From Sphingomonas sp. Leaf32 (GTDB lineage Bacteria > Pseudomonadota > Alphaproteobacteria > Sphingomonadales > Sphingomonadaceae): a stretch of DNA of 64,000 nt. The stretch is from assembly GCF_001421765.1 (NCBI RefSeq), contig NZ_LMLA01000007.1, forward strand, positions 355-64,354. Direction: 5' to 3'. Positions 46,808-56,208 of the stretch are shown here, in pieces (the first letter of the stretch is position 1; the number at the start of each line of letters is the position of its first letter). The notes below the pieces were generated by a model that was not told the origin of the DNA, did no database searches, and saw nothing but the letters and a program-made list of their open reading frames with translations. The position numbers and the translations under genes were made by a program.

Positions 46808-47629
46808 TTAACCGGCGGGCGACGGCGTCGGTGTGGGCGCTGCCGACGCGCGGTTGCGCAGGGCCTCCGCGCTGACGCCCACGGTGACCGGGCGTTCGGC
46901 GGTGCCGAGCGGCGGCACGTTCGATCCGTTGACGGTGACGGTCAGCAGGTCGGGGCGACCGGTGCGGATCTGCGGGTTCTTCGCGGTCATCGGCACGTCG
47001 TAGCGATCGCCCGCCTTCATCTCCTTGTTCACCAGCGTGCCGGTGTCGTCGAAGATGCGGACCCAGGTCGTGCCGGTGGCGGTCAGCGTCACCTGTCCCC
47101 CGCCCGCCGGGACCGGCGGTGCGACGGGCGCGGTGTTGCCGGTTGCGGGCGTCGGGGTCGGCGGCAACATGCCGAGGTCGCCGGCGACGGTCGCCTGGGC
47201 GGTCACCGGTTCGTCGCGGCGGAACAGCGAGGTGCCGAAATACAGGCCGACGCCCAGCAGCAGTACGATGGCGATCGCGGCGGCGATGACGACGACGCCG
47301 GGCGAAGGCCCGCGGCGCATGTCGATCGGTTCGAGGTCCTGCAACGGTTCGGGACGCTGGTAATTGGCGGCGAGTTCGGAGCGGAGCGCGCGCGCCACCT
47401 CCGTCTCGTCCACGCCGACTGCGCGGGCATAGGCGCGGCCGAAGCCCATCGCATAGGTGATCGAGGGGAGCGCCTGAAACTTGCCGTCCTCGACCGCTTC
47501 AAGGTGGCGCAGCGGAATCCGCGTGCGCTGCGCGATGTCCGACAGGGTCAGGCCCTGCGCCTCGCGTGCCGAACGCAGCATCATGCCCGCCGTGCGTGGC
47601 GCGCCCGTGGTGCTGTCGCCGTCCATCAT
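46808..47629 (-). CDS. RodZ-like helix-turn-helix membrane protein
   Basis: 273-aa protein with an N-terminal HTH_25 domain (about 18-85; REAQGLTLSDIAQRTRIPLRHLEAVEDGKF), one membrane helix (VVVIAAAIAIVLLLGVGLYFG, about 112-132) and a C-terminal periplasmic DUF4115 domain (VTLTATGTTWVRIFDDTGTLVNKEMKAGDRYDVP). This is the RodZ architecture, linking MreB to the envelope. Start ATG 47629 (or 47626) after GGAAGGG. It lies upstream of cpoB on the same strand, 65 bases away. Confidence 0.88.
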   Translation of the reverse strand: MMDGDSTTGAPRTAGMMLRSAREAQGLTLSDIAQRTRIPLRHLEAVEDGKFQALPSITYAMGFGRAYARAVGVDETEVARALRSELAANYQRPEPLQDLEPIDMRRGPSPGVVVIAAAIAIVLLLGVGLYFGTSLFRRDEPVTAQATVAGDLGMLPPTPTPATGNTAPVAPPVPAGGGQVTLTATGTTWVRIFDDTGTLVNKEMKAGDRYDVPMTAKNPQIRTGRPDLLTVTVNGSNVPPLGTAERPVTVGVSAEALRNRASAAPTPTPSPAG

Positions 47630-47848
47630 CACTACCCTTCCAACCCGCTGATCGTCCCGCCCCCGGTCCATGGGCGGTTTCGGCCAGCGCAGGGCGGCTG
47701 TCAACGTCGCAGCGGGGTGTCGGGTGGAAAGTGAGGTGGGGGAGAGGAACTTATCCTTCCCGGCACGGGGAGGGGGTGCTTCGATACGGGCCTTCGACAA
47801 GCTCAGTCCCTACTCAGCACAAACGGTTCTACCGGATGTTATCGCGCT
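47630..47848. repeat. Composite repeat between the rodZ-like gene and ptsP
   Basis: Holds CTTCCCGGCACGGGGAGG (about 47757-47774, related to 4781-4799) fused to the right half of the 147-bp element (about 47778-47844: GCTTCGATACGGGCCTTCGA to GGTTCTACCGGATGTTATCG). It ends at the ptsP stop codon. No gene seen. Confidence 0.7.
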
Positions 47849-50125
47849 CTAAGAAAGGTCGATGCCGTTCGCCCTGGCCCATTCCTCCAGCGCGGGGCGC
47901 AGGGTACGGCTGGGGGTGGCGAGGAGGCGGTCGATTTCCGCCATCGCCGCCTGCCGGTCGAGCGAGCGGATCATCGCCTTGACCGGGCCGACCGCCGCCG
48001 GGGTGATCGACAGCCGGTCGATGCCGAGCGCGATCAGTGCCATGGCTTCCAGGGGACGCCCGCCCATCTCGCCGCAGACCGCCACCGGCTTGCCCGCGTC
48101 GTGCGCCGCGCGGGTGACACGGCGCAGGAAGCGCAGGATCGCCGGGCTTAGCCAGTCGTAGCGCATCGCAAGGCGCGGATCGGCGCGGTCGGCGGCGAAC
48201 AGGAACTGGGTCAGGTCGTTGGTGCCGATCGACAGGAAGTCGAGGCTGGGCCACAGGAAATCGAGCACGTCGGCAAGCGCCGGCACCTCCAGCATCGCGC
48301 CGTAGCGGATGTCGGTCGGCAGCGGCTTGCCCCGGCCGCGCAGCCATTCGCGCTGCGCCTCGAACAGGGCGCGCGCCTCCTCGAACTCCCACGGTTCGGA
48401 CACCATGGGGAACATGACGTGGAGCGTGCGGCCATCGGCGGCTTCGATCAGGGCGCGGGCCTGCGCCTTCATCAGCCCTTCGCGGCCGAGCGCCAGGCGC
48501 AACGCGCGCCAGCCCATCGCCGGGTTCTCCTCGACATGCCCCTCGGCATGGTCGAGATAGGGCAGCGCCTTGTCGCCGCCGATATCGACGGTGCGGAACA
48601 CGACCGGACGATCGCCCGCCACGTCGAGCACGTCGCGGTATAGCCGCTGCTGGCGCTCGCGCTGCGGGAGGGTCGCCGACACCAGGAACTGGAATTCGGT
48701 GCGGAACAGGCCGATGCCATCGGCGCCGGTCAGGTCGAGCGCGGCGGCGTCGTCGCGCAGGCCGGCATTGACCATCATCGTGATGCGATGGCCGTCCTTC
48801 GTGACCGGCGGTTCGCCCTTCATCGCGGCGAAGGCGGCACGGCGCTTCTGCGTCAGCGCCAGCTTCGATTCGAACGCCTCCTCCATCGCCGGGGTCGGGC
48901 GGATGACCAGCAGGTCCTCGACCGAATTGAGCAGCAGGCGGTCGCCCTCCGCGATCAGGCGGCGGACGTCGCGGACGCGGCCCAGCACCGGCACGCCCAT
49001 CGCGCGGGCGACGATGACGACGTGCGCGGTCAGCGACCCTTCCTCCAGCACGACCCCTTTCAGGCGGCGGCGGTCATATTCGAGCAGTTCCGCCGGCCCC
49101 AGATTACGCGCGATCAGGATCGTGTCCTGCCGCAGACCCATCTGCGCGGCGGTGCCGAGCTGGCCCGACACGATGCGCAGCAGCCGGTTGGACAGGTCCT
49201 CCAGATCGTGCATCCGGTCGGCGAGCAGCGGGTCCTTGATCTCGCGCATCCGCATCCGCGTGCGCTGCTGCACGCGCTCGATCGCGGCTTCGGCGGTCAG
49301 GCCGCTGTCGATCGCCTCGTTGATGCGGCGCGCCCAGCCTTCGTCATAGGCGAACATCTTGTAGGTCGCGAGGACCTCGTCATGTTCGCCGCCGACGCCG
49401 AATTCGGCCTGGTTCGACATGCGTTCGATCTGGTCGCGCATCTTGTCGAACGCGGCATAGACGCGGTGGCGCTCCGCCTCGACATCCTCCGCCACGGTAT
49501 GTTCGATGACGATGCGCGGCTGGTGGAAGACGGCGACGCCCGCGCCCATGCCCTCGACCAGCTTGAAGCCGGGGACGCGCACCGCGCCGGTCGCCTGCGG
49601 CCGGATCGACGCGCCGCCGGTCGCGTCGATCAGGTCGGCATTGGCGATCAGTTCGGACAGCACCATCGCGACGGTCTGCAGCGCCTCGATCTCGACATCG
49701 GCATAGCGGCGCGGTTCGGCGTGCTGGACGGTCAGCACGCCGACGGCGCGTTCGCGGCGGATGACCGGCACGCCGGCGAAGCTGTGATATTTGTCCTCGC
49801 CCGTCTCCGGCCGATAGGCGAAGTCGGGATGGGTCGCGGCCTCGGCCAGGTTGAGCGTTTCGATATTGGCGACGATCGTGCCGACCAGCCCTTCGCCCGG
49901 CGCGAATTTGGTGACGTGGACCGCCTCCTGCGCCAAACCCACGGTGGCGAAGAGTTCGAGCAGCCCCTCGCGCAGCAGGTAGATCGAGCAGACCTCGCTA
50001 TCCAGCGCCTCCGCGATGATGCGGACGACCGAGTTCAGTTTGGCCTGCGCCGGACTTCGCGACGCCATCACGTCGTGAAGGTTCGTCAGGATTTCGCGGG
50101 CGGAGGCGGTGGCCGAGACGGGCAT
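47849..50125 (-). CDS. ptsP: PEP-protein phosphotransferase PtsP (EI-Ntr)
   Basis: 758-aa enzyme I of the nitrogen PTS. An N-terminal GAF domain (about 20-160; EALDSEVCSIYLLREGLLELFATVGL ... GEGLVGTIVANIETLNLAEA) is followed by the EI N-domain, the swivel His in GSLTAHVVIVARAMGVPVLG, and the PEP-binding barrel (GADGIGLFRTEFQFLV, NPAMGWRALRLAL, MFPMVSEPWEF, GTNDLTQFLFAADR, AVCGEMGGRP with the C-terminal Cys). It phosphorylates NPr and so EIIA-Ntr, which responds to nitrogen status via glutamine. Start ATG 50125. It stands alone on the minus strand. Confidence 0.95.
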   Translation of the reverse strand: MPVSATASAREILTNLHDVMASRSPAQAKLNSVVRIIAEALDSEVCSIYLLREGLLELFATVGLAQEAVHVTKFAPGEGLVGTIVANIETLNLAEAATHPDFAYRPETGEDKYHSFAGVPVIRRERAVGVLTVQHAEPRRYADVEIEALQTVAMVLSELIANADLIDATGGASIRPQATGAVRVPGFKLVEGMGAGVAVFHQPRIVIEHTVAEDVEAERHRVYAAFDKMRDQIERMSNQAEFGVGGEHDEVLATYKMFAYDEGWARRINEAIDSGLTAEAAIERVQQRTRMRMREIKDPLLADRMHDLEDLSNRLLRIVSGQLGTAAQMGLRQDTILIARNLGPAELLEYDRRRLKGVVLEEGSLTAHVVIVARAMGVPVLGRVRDVRRLIAEGDRLLLNSVEDLLVIRPTPAMEEAFESKLALTQKRRAAFAAMKGEPPVTKDGHRITMMVNAGLRDDAAALDLTGADGIGLFRTEFQFLVSATLPQRERQQRLYRDVLDVAGDRPVVFRTVDIGGDKALPYLDHAEGHVEENPAMGWRALRLALGREGLMKAQARALIEAADGRTLHVMFPMVSEPWEFEEARALFEAQREWLRGRGKPLPTDIRYGAMLEVPALADVLDFLWPSLDFLSIGTNDLTQFLFAADRADPRLAMRYDWLSPAILRFLRRVTRAAHDAGKPVAVCGEMGGRPLEAMALIALGIDRLSITPAAVGPVKAMIRSLDRQAAMAEIDRLLATPSRTLRPALEEWARANGIDLS

Positions 50126-50273
50126 GGGCGAGGGCTAACACGCCAGCGCCGGGGCGTCACGACGCTTTAGGACGGGGTCGGGGAAAGTTGCGGTTGGGTA
50201 ATCGCTAATCAGCTTTATCGTCATTCCCGCCTGCGCGGGGATAACGGCGTTTGATTTTGTCGGACGTCCCAAA

Positions 50274-50834
50274 CTACAAATTGCGCACCAGCCGCTCCGC
50301 CACCGCGATCCACGCGCAGCGCAGGCCGACCGGGCCGGCACCGAGCGTCGCGGGAAGGATCGATACCATGTCGCCGTCGAACGCCAGCAACCGGCCGAAG
50401 GCGAAGCGACCGGCGGGGCCGGGGGCCAGCACGTCACGGTGGAGCGCGGCGATATAGTCGGCGGGCGCCAGGCGGCGGCACCACAGCATGTCGCCCGCGC
50501 GATAGTCGCCGGTCGTGGCCTGCACGATCATCGCGACGAGTTCGCCCTCGCTGCGCGGCGGGGTGACGCTCATCGCGCGGCGGGGGGCCGCAGCACCCGA
50601 CCCGTCGAGGATCGCGGCGACCGGAATGTCGGGGCGTTCGGGCAGGCGGACCAGATCGGCGGCCTCGACCGCCAGCGCGGCGGCGATGCGGTTGAGCCAG
50701 CCGACCGAGACGGTGCGGGTGCCGGTTTCGAGGCGGCCGATGGTCTGTGCGGTGGTCGGCGGCACGCAGCGGATCGCGACCTCCTCCAGCGTCAGGCCGC
50801 GTGCGCGGCGCACTTCGCGGATGGCGGTAATCAT
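50274..50834 (-). CDS. XRE-family transcriptional regulator
   Basis: 186-aa DNA-binding protein. HTH in the first 60 residues (AIREVRRARGLTLEEVAIRC ... TIGRLETGTRTVSVGWLNRIAAALAV). The C-terminal half (GELVAMIVQATTGDYRAGDMLWCRR, FGRLLAFDGDMVSILPATLG) is a beta-rich domain reminiscent of S24/LexA-like C-terminal folds but without a visible Ser-Lys protease dyad. The target is unknown; the divergent DUF6456 gene starts about 100 bases away and is an obvious candidate. Confidence 0.8.
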   Translation of the reverse strand: MITAIREVRRARGLTLEEVAIRCVPPTTAQTIGRLETGTRTVSVGWLNRIAAALAVEAADLVRLPERPDIPVAAILDGSGAAAPRRAMSVTPPRSEGELVAMIVQATTGDYRAGDMLWCRRLAPADYIAALHRDVLAPGPAGRFAFGRLLAFDGDMVSILPATLGAGPVGLRCAWIAVAERLVRNL

Positions 50835-50935
50835 CGACGGTCTTCCTCGTGCACAAACCAGATCGGTACAAATGCTTTCCTACAACCCTGCCATCATGGC
50901 AACCCCGCCGGCGAATCGACGGAGGGAGGCGGGCT

Positions 50936-51391
50936 TTGCGCGAACTGGTGGAACGGCGGCTGGTGGACGGGCGGGTGCGGCAGGAACCGGGCGGGCGGCG
51001 GGTGCAGGTGAACTTGCGCGAGTCGCCCCTCGACTGGCTGCGGTCGCGGTCGCTGGTCGATGCGCGGCAATATGAGGCGGGCGAGCGGCTGCGCGGCGAT
51101 TACGAACGGGCGGCGCTGGGACCGCGCGTGACGATGCGGTGGGACGCGGCGCCACGGGGCGCCAAGGGGGCGGCAAGCGATCCGTCGGGCGGACAGGTGG
51201 CGGCCAAGGCGCGGTTCGACGCGGCGGTGGTAGCGGTCGGGCCGGGGCTGTCGGACATTCTCTGGCGGACGGTGTGCGCGAACGAGGGGCTGCCGGCGGC
51301 GGAAAAAGCGCTGGGCTGGCCGGCGCGGGCCGGGCGGCTGGTGCTTACGTTGGCGCTCGATCGGCTGGCGGCGCATTATCGGCTGGCGTGA
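50936..51391 (+). CDS. DUF6456-domain protein
   Basis: 151-aa protein of the DUF6456 family: VNLRESPLDWLRSRSLVDARQYEAGERLRGDYERAALGPRVTMRWDAA region, then a C-terminal helical part (ILWRTVCANEGLPAAEKALGWPARAGRLVLTLALDRLAAHYRL). Function unknown; the family is alphaproteobacterial and often next to XRE or helix-turn-helix genes. Start: TTG 50936, six bases after GGGAGG (50924-50929). An upstream in-frame GTG (50849) would place the start in the regulator's promoter. Confidence 0.78.
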   Translation: MRELVERRLVDGRVRQEPGGRRVQVNLRESPLDWLRSRSLVDARQYEAGERLRGDYERAALGPRVTMRWDAAPRGAKGAASDPSGGQVAAKARFDAAVVAVGPGLSDILWRTVCANEGLPAAEKALGWPARAGRLVLTLALDRLAAHYRLA

Positions 51392-51439
51392 CGTTGGTAC
51401 CGGCCAGTGCCGAGTGAACAATGCCCCGCATTGTTCAGA

Positions 51440-53920
51440 TCATGCCGGGGGCATGATCGATCCGACACTCCCCTCCCCGCCACCCACGACAGTATCTTGC
51501 ATGGGTGGCGGGGAGGGGGAGCGGGCCGGTGCCGCGACAACATAGCGCCGATAGGCCCAGCCGATGCCGATCAGCGCGCCGCCCAATGCCATGAACGACA
51601 GGATGCGCAGCACCCCCTCCAGCGCGGCGGCATCGATCAGGAACACCTTGAGCGTGGTGAGCGTCAGCAGGGTCAGGCCGAAGCGGCGCAGGTCGGCGCT
51701 GGCCCGCGCGATGCCGCGCCACAGCCACAGGGTGGCGAGCGCGAGCATCGCGGCGGAATAGCCGCCATTTTCGGCCAGGCCGATGGGACCGGTGAGCAGG
51801 GTCCCATGCGCGATCTGGCGGATGGTGGCGAGCGTCGCGACGAGGGTCAGCAGCGCGGCGATCAGGCTGCGGCGCGGCAGGTCGGTCCATCGCCAGATCA
51901 GCGCGGCGGCGAAGCCGAGGTGCAGCGTCGCGGCGTTGAGCAGGGGGAGCGGGCCGACGTTCTGGGCGATCCACACCGGGTTTAGCCCGAGCAGGTCGTA
52001 CCAGACGAGCCGTGCCAGCCCGAGGATGAGGAAGGCGGCGCCCAGCCGACGATGCCGCCGACCTGCCAGCGCGCCGATCAGCAAGCTCAGGTCGGTGAGC
52101 AGCGCGCGCTCGATAAAGCCGTTGGCGGTGAAGGCGGGCAGGGTGGCGATGGCGAAGGGCTGTTTCAGGAGGACATAGCCGCCCAGCACGGTCAGCGCGA
52201 TCTGCACCGGCAGGATCAGCCGGCGGAGCGGGCCGAACAGCGCCGGCGCGCGCCATGCCGCCGCCAGGACGGCGATGCCGGGCAGGAGGATAAGGGCGGC
52301 GGCATCGACCGCGCGCGGCAGATAGGCGTAGGGAAAGACGTCGAAGCCGAGCGACTTGCCGAGCGCGACGAGGATCTGCGCGATCGGTCCGGCGGCGGCG
52401 AGAAGCAGCAGCAGCCACGGCAAAACCACCAGCCGTCCGATCGCCCGGCGGTCGAGGCGCAGCGCGGCCAGCAATATCCCGCCCGCCGCCAGCGGGGCGA
52501 GCGCGATCCATGGCGCAGGCAGGTAGGTGGCGAGCAGGATGCCCACCGCGAGCGCGACCGTGGCGATGCCGCCGACCAGCCCGACATCGCCGCGCTCGAC
52601 CCGGTCGCGGTGCCGCCATGCCAGCGCGCCGCCGGCCAGCGCGAGCAGCAGCCACGGGATCGGGCGGGCGATCCACGGCGTGCAGAGCTGTGCGGCCAGC
52701 AACGGCCCGATGCTGCCCAGCAGCGCGACCGCTCCCCAGCCGGCACCGCGCCGCGACAGGGCGGCCCCCGCCCCGGCGAAGATCAGCATCGCGACCGGCA
52801 CCATGGCTTCGGTGGCGTTGCCGTCGTCCTGCACCATGCCCGCGCCGGTGAGCAGGGTAACGAGGATCGCGGTGACGATGGCGGCGGGAAGCAGGATCGC
52901 GTCGCGCCAAGCGAGGACCAGCGCGGCGACGGAGAGGGTCAGGTAGAAGCTCCACGCCAGCACCGAGAAGTCGAGCATCGGCGCGAGCGCGAGCATCTGC
53001 ACCAGCGCGGCGAGCAGGGGGGCGGCGCGTAGCCACGGCCGGGCGATGGCGGCGCGTGGCGTGGCGAGGCTGCCGCCGATCGCCAGGACGATCAGGAACA
53101 CGGCGATGCCGCCCAGGCTGGCCGGGGGGACCAGTGCGATCAGCAGCCCGACCCAGCCGAACGCCGCGACCAATGCCGACAGCGCCAGCCATGCCCAGCC
53201 GCGCACGATGGCGAGCGCCAGCAGCGCGACGACGAACAGGCCGAGATAGACGAGCAGCGCACCGATCCCGGCGGCGTCATAGCCCGCGACCAAAGGCGCG
53301 GCGAACCCGCCGACCAGCGCCATGACTGCGGTCGGCGGGCCGTGGCGCAGTGCCAGGAATAGGCCGAGCGCGGTGACGCCCAGCATGATTGCGAAGCCCG
53401 TCGCCGGACCGATCAGGTGATAGAGCGCGGCGGCGAGGTAGAGCGTGGCATAGGCAGACGCGATGCCGGCCCCGGCCAGCACCTGTGCGATGCGCGGATC
53501 GTCGCGGGTGGCGGCGAAGCCGCGCGCGGCCTCGCTGCCGATCAGCAGGGCGAGCGCGAACAGCGCGGCAAGGACGGTGCGGATCGCGGGCGTCAGCCAC
53601 CCCGCCTCGATCGACAGGCGCACGAGGAAGATGCCGCCGATCACCAGCGCCAGCCCGCCGATCCAGACCGGCAGGCGGCTGCCGACCAGCGTTTCGAAAT
53701 CGATCGCCGGGCGGGACGGACGGGGAAGGGCGGGGCGTCGCCGCGGCGGTGCGGGCGCAGGCGGTGGCGCGATGTCGGCTACCGGAACGGGCGGGGGCGG
53801 CTGGTGTGGAACGACGTCGGGCAAGGGATGTCCCCGCCGCTCCAGCGCGTCGACCCGCCGCTGGAGGCGGACCAGCGCGACCGTCAGCGCGATCACGGTG
53901 AGGAGGAGGACTATCGTCAC
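51440..53920 (-). CDS. DUF2339 multi-pass membrane protein
   Basis: 826-aa membrane protein of the DUF2339 family: one N-terminal helix (TIVLLLTVIALTVALVRL), a short coiled segment (QRRVDALERR), a Pro-rich linker, then about 24 further membrane segments starting after DFETLVGSRLPVWIGGLALV. Function unknown. Start chosen as GTG 53920, since upstream codons match the divergent GST gene in another frame. The C-terminal 25-30 residues (SPSPPPMQDTVVGGGEGSVG) are encoded by a hairpin repeat (51469-51520), so the end of the protein appears to be repeat-derived. Confidence 0.82.
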   Translation of the reverse strand: MTIVLLLTVIALTVALVRLQRRVDALERRGHPLPDVVPHQPPPPVPVADIAPPPAPAPPRRRPALPRPSRPAIDFETLVGSRLPVWIGGLALVIGGIFLVRLSIEAGWLTPAIRTVLAALFALALLIGSEAARGFAATRDDPRIAQVLAGAGIASAYATLYLAAALYHLIGPATGFAIMLGVTALGLFLALRHGPPTAVMALVGGFAAPLVAGYDAAGIGALLVYLGLFVVALLALAIVRGWAWLALSALVAAFGWVGLLIALVPPASLGGIAVFLIVLAIGGSLATPRAAIARPWLRAAPLLAALVQMLALAPMLDFSVLAWSFYLTLSVAALVLAWRDAILLPAAIVTAILVTLLTGAGMVQDDGNATEAMVPVAMLIFAGAGAALSRRGAGWGAVALLGSIGPLLAAQLCTPWIARPIPWLLLALAGGALAWRHRDRVERGDVGLVGGIATVALAVGILLATYLPAPWIALAPLAAGGILLAALRLDRRAIGRLVVLPWLLLLLAAAGPIAQILVALGKSLGFDVFPYAYLPRAVDAAALILLPGIAVLAAAWRAPALFGPLRRLILPVQIALTVLGGYVLLKQPFAIATLPAFTANGFIERALLTDLSLLIGALAGRRHRRLGAAFLILGLARLVWYDLLGLNPVWIAQNVGPLPLLNAATLHLGFAAALIWRWTDLPRRSLIAALLTLVATLATIRQIAHGTLLTGPIGLAENGGYSAAMLALATLWLWRGIARASADLRRFGLTLLTLTTLKVFLIDAAALEGVLRILSFMALGGALIGIGWAYRRYVVAAPARSPSPPPMQDTVVGGGEGSVGSIMPPA

Positions 53921-53993
53921 GATACCGGGTTGTGGCACAGCCGGCCGACCGGTGTCGCCCCCTTCGCGACGACCGGACGGAGATTGCAAGCCG

Positions 53994-54650
53994 ATGCAGC
54001 TATATGGTTCGACCATTTCGCCGTTCGTCCGCAAGGTCGCGGTGTTCGCCGAGGAAAAGGGGATCGCGGTCGAGCTTGTGCCCGCCGCCGCCGGCGACCG
54101 ATCGCCCGCGTTCCGCGCGATCAGCCCGTTCGGGCAAATCCCGGCGCTGGTCGATGGCGACTTCACGCTGGCCGATTCGAGCGCGATCGTCACCTATCTC
54201 GAGGCGAAGCATCCCGACCCGGCGCTGATCCCCGCCGATCCGCAGGCGCGCGGACGCACCATCTGGTTCGATGAACTGGCGGATACGGTGGTGTTCGCGA
54301 CGGGCCGGACCATGTTGTTCAATCGGGTGGTCGGGCCGTTGTTTCGCGGAGTCGCTGGCGATGCGGCGGCGGCGGACGCGGTCGAGCGCGAGCAGTGGCC
54401 GGCGATCCTGACCTATCTGGACGCGGAGATCGGCGAGCGCGACTTTCTGGTCGGGGATACGCTGACGCTGGCCGATATCGCGATCGGCAGTGCGTTTGCC
54501 AGTGCGCTCCACGCCTGTGCGCCGATCGATGCGGCGGCCTATCCGAACCTGGCGCGCTATCTGGCGGCGATGCTGGCGCGGCCGGCCTTTGCGACGCGGG
54601 TGGCGAAGGAACAGGCGTTCATCGCCAGGGCGCGAAAGAAAGCTTCATAA
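53994..54650 (+). CDS. Glutathione S-transferase
   Basis: 218-aa GST. N-terminal thioredoxin-like domain (LYGSTISPFVRKVAVFAEEK with the catalytic Ser in STISPF; FGQIPALVDGDFTLADSSAI is the glutathione gamma-Glu-binding P-x-L...D-S region) and C-terminal helical domain (GDTLTLADIAIGSAF). The class cannot be set firmly. Start ATG 53994, 74 bases from the divergent DUF2339 start. Its TAA overlaps the dapF start by one base, so the two are co-transcribed. Confidence 0.88.
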   Translation: MQLYGSTISPFVRKVAVFAEEKGIAVELVPAAAGDRSPAFRAISPFGQIPALVDGDFTLADSSAIVTYLEAKHPDPALIPADPQARGRTIWFDELADTVVFATGRTMLFNRVVGPLFRGVAGDAAAADAVEREQWPAILTYLDAEIGERDFLVGDTLTLADIAIGSAFASALHACAPIDAAAYPNLARYLAAMLARPAFATRVAKEQAFIARARKKAS

Positions 54651-55600
54651 TGCAACTGAAATTCGTGAAGTGTCATGGGTCGGGCAATGATTTTCCGCTG
54701 ATCGATGCGCGGGACATCGAGCTGGACGATGCGGCGTGGGCGCGGGTCGCGCGGGCGCTGGCGGATCGGGCGAGGGATGTCGGCGGCGACGGGCTTTTAC
54801 TGCTAACTGGTTCTGATAAAGTCAATATTTTCGGGATGCGGATGTTCAATCCCGATGGGTCGGAGGCGGAGACTTGCCTGAATGGCCTCCGCTGTACCGC
54901 GCGGCTGGGGTTCGAGGTGACGGGCACCACGGCCGGACAGGTGCGGTTGAAGACCAGCGTGGCGCAAGCGCGGGTGGTCGCGCCGATCGCGCCGGGCGTC
55001 GCGACGATCGAGACGAAGGTCGGGCCGGTGTCGCTGGCCCCGCGCGATGTCGGGCTGAGCGTCGGCAGCGAACCATTCGTCGAGGCGGCGATCCCCGGCC
55101 TGCCGAGCGAACGGCGCTTCACCGCCGTCGCGATGCCGAACCCGCATCTGGTCGCGTTCGTCGATGCGGTCGATGAGGGCGAACTGGTGCGGCTGGGCGA
55201 CTGGTGCGAGGCGGCGCCCGCGCTGATCCCGACGCGCGCCAATGTCAGCTTCGTCGAAGTGCGCGAGGCGGACCATGCGCCGGCGCTGTTCGTGCGCACC
55301 TATGAGCGCGGCGTCGGGCTGACCAACAGCTGCGGCAGCGCGATGGCGGCGTCGACCCATGCCGCCGCGCGGACGGGGCGGATCGGCTGGGGCGTGGAAA
55401 CGCGGGTCTTCAATCGCGGCGGCATGGTGCGCGCCAGGGCCGATGCCGATGGCGTGGTGACCATCGCCGGCAACGCGACGTTCGAATGGGATGGCGAGAT
55501 CGAGGTCGATCCGGCGACCGGCGTTGCGGGCGCGCTGCGGATCACCGGGCGGCGCGACGAAGAAGTCGCGGCGTGGGAGTCTATGCTCGCGGGATTGTGA
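54650..55600 (+). CDS. dapF: Diaminopimelate epimerase (variant)
   Basis: 316-aa epimerase of the DapF family, converting LL- to meso-diaminopimelate for lysine and peptidoglycan. FVKCHGSGNDFPLIDAR at the N-terminus; first catalytic Cys76 in AETCLNGLRC (usual AExCGNGxRC); Cys228 in YERGVGLTNSCGSAM (usual YERGxGETxACGxG). Both cysteines and the YERG Glu remain, but Gly to Leu and Glu-Thr to Leu-Thr changes flank them, and the protein is about 40 residues longer than Escherichia coli DapF. It could be a lineage form of DapF or a paralogue with another substrate. Confidence 0.85.
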   Translation: MQLKFVKCHGSGNDFPLIDARDIELDDAAWARVARALADRARDVGGDGLLLLTGSDKVNIFGMRMFNPDGSEAETCLNGLRCTARLGFEVTGTTAGQVRLKTSVAQARVVAPIAPGVATIETKVGPVSLAPRDVGLSVGSEPFVEAAIPGLPSERRFTAVAMPNPHLVAFVDAVDEGELVRLGDWCEAAPALIPTRANVSFVEVREADHAPALFVRTYERGVGLTNSCGSAMAASTHAAARTGRIGWGVETRVFNRGGMVRARADADGVVTIAGNATFEWDGEIEVDPATGVAGALRITGRRDEEVAAWESMLAGL

Positions 55601-55881
55601 GTGGGGTTTCCCGCCACGTTCCCGTTTGCTTCGAGCCTGTCGCGAACCATAGTTGGGAAGGGGGGCCAAGCGGGCGGGTTCTCGACTGCCGCTTCTCGAC
55701 AAGCTCGAAGCTGCTCGAACCGAACGGGGTGGGCTGGCGTGGGCTGCATCATCAACCCGTCGTCCTGCGTAGCTGTTGCGCTGACCGAAACAGCGTATCG
55801 AAGGAGCGGTGCTTCGATACGGGCCTTCGACAAGCTCAGTCCCTACTCAGCATGAACGGTGTTGCACGACGGGTTAAAGGG
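55601..55881. repeat. Two dispersed repeats downstream of dapF
   Basis: 281 bases filled by the TTTGCTTCGAGCCTGTCGCG...CTCGAACCGAACGGG type (about 55620-55728) and the GCTTCGATACGGGCCTTCGA...CTACTCAGCATGAACGG type (about 55792-55860). No gene seen. The region ends at the stop of the antitoxin-domain gene. Confidence 0.7.
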
Positions 55882-56208
55882 TCAGACCTTCCGCTGCGCC
55901 ATCGCCGCCTCGACCAGCGCCAGACCTTCCGCGCTGGCGATCGCCAGGTCGAGCGGGCGGCCGCCCAAGGCTTCGTCATGGTCGTTGAGGAACGCCATCG
56001 CCGCGTCGCGGTCGCCGAAATGACGGAAGGCCCCGGTCGCGACCTGCCCCTGGCGTGTGGCCTGTTCCGGGGTCAGGCGGACGGTCGTGTATTTGCGGCG
56101 GAACTTCATCGCGCCGGGGCGCGCCGCCGGTTCGGTCGCCGGGGCGGCGACGTCGTTAGCGACGGGCGTATCCATGTCGTCCGAAGCGGGAGAAAGGGCG
56201 GCGGTCAT
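55882..56208 (-). CDS. Xre/MbcA/ParS-type antitoxin-domain protein
   Basis: 108-aa protein. The C-terminal half (AAMAFLNDHDEALGGRPLDLAIASAEGLALVEAAM) is the MbcA/ParS/Xre toxin-binding (DUF2384) domain, the part that in known systems binds a RES-type toxin. The N-terminal helix-turn-helix seen in many members is absent or replaced by a disordered, Ala/Pro-rich segment (1-35). No RES toxin gene is present on either side, so an antitoxin role is not established. It overlaps the upstream 56-aa gene by four bases. Confidence 0.72.
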   Translation of the reverse strand: MTAALSPASDDMDTPVANDVAAPATEPAARPGAMKFRRKYTTVRLTPEQATRQGQVATGAFRHFGDRDAAMAFLNDHDEALGGRPLDLAIASAEGLALVEAAMAQRKV

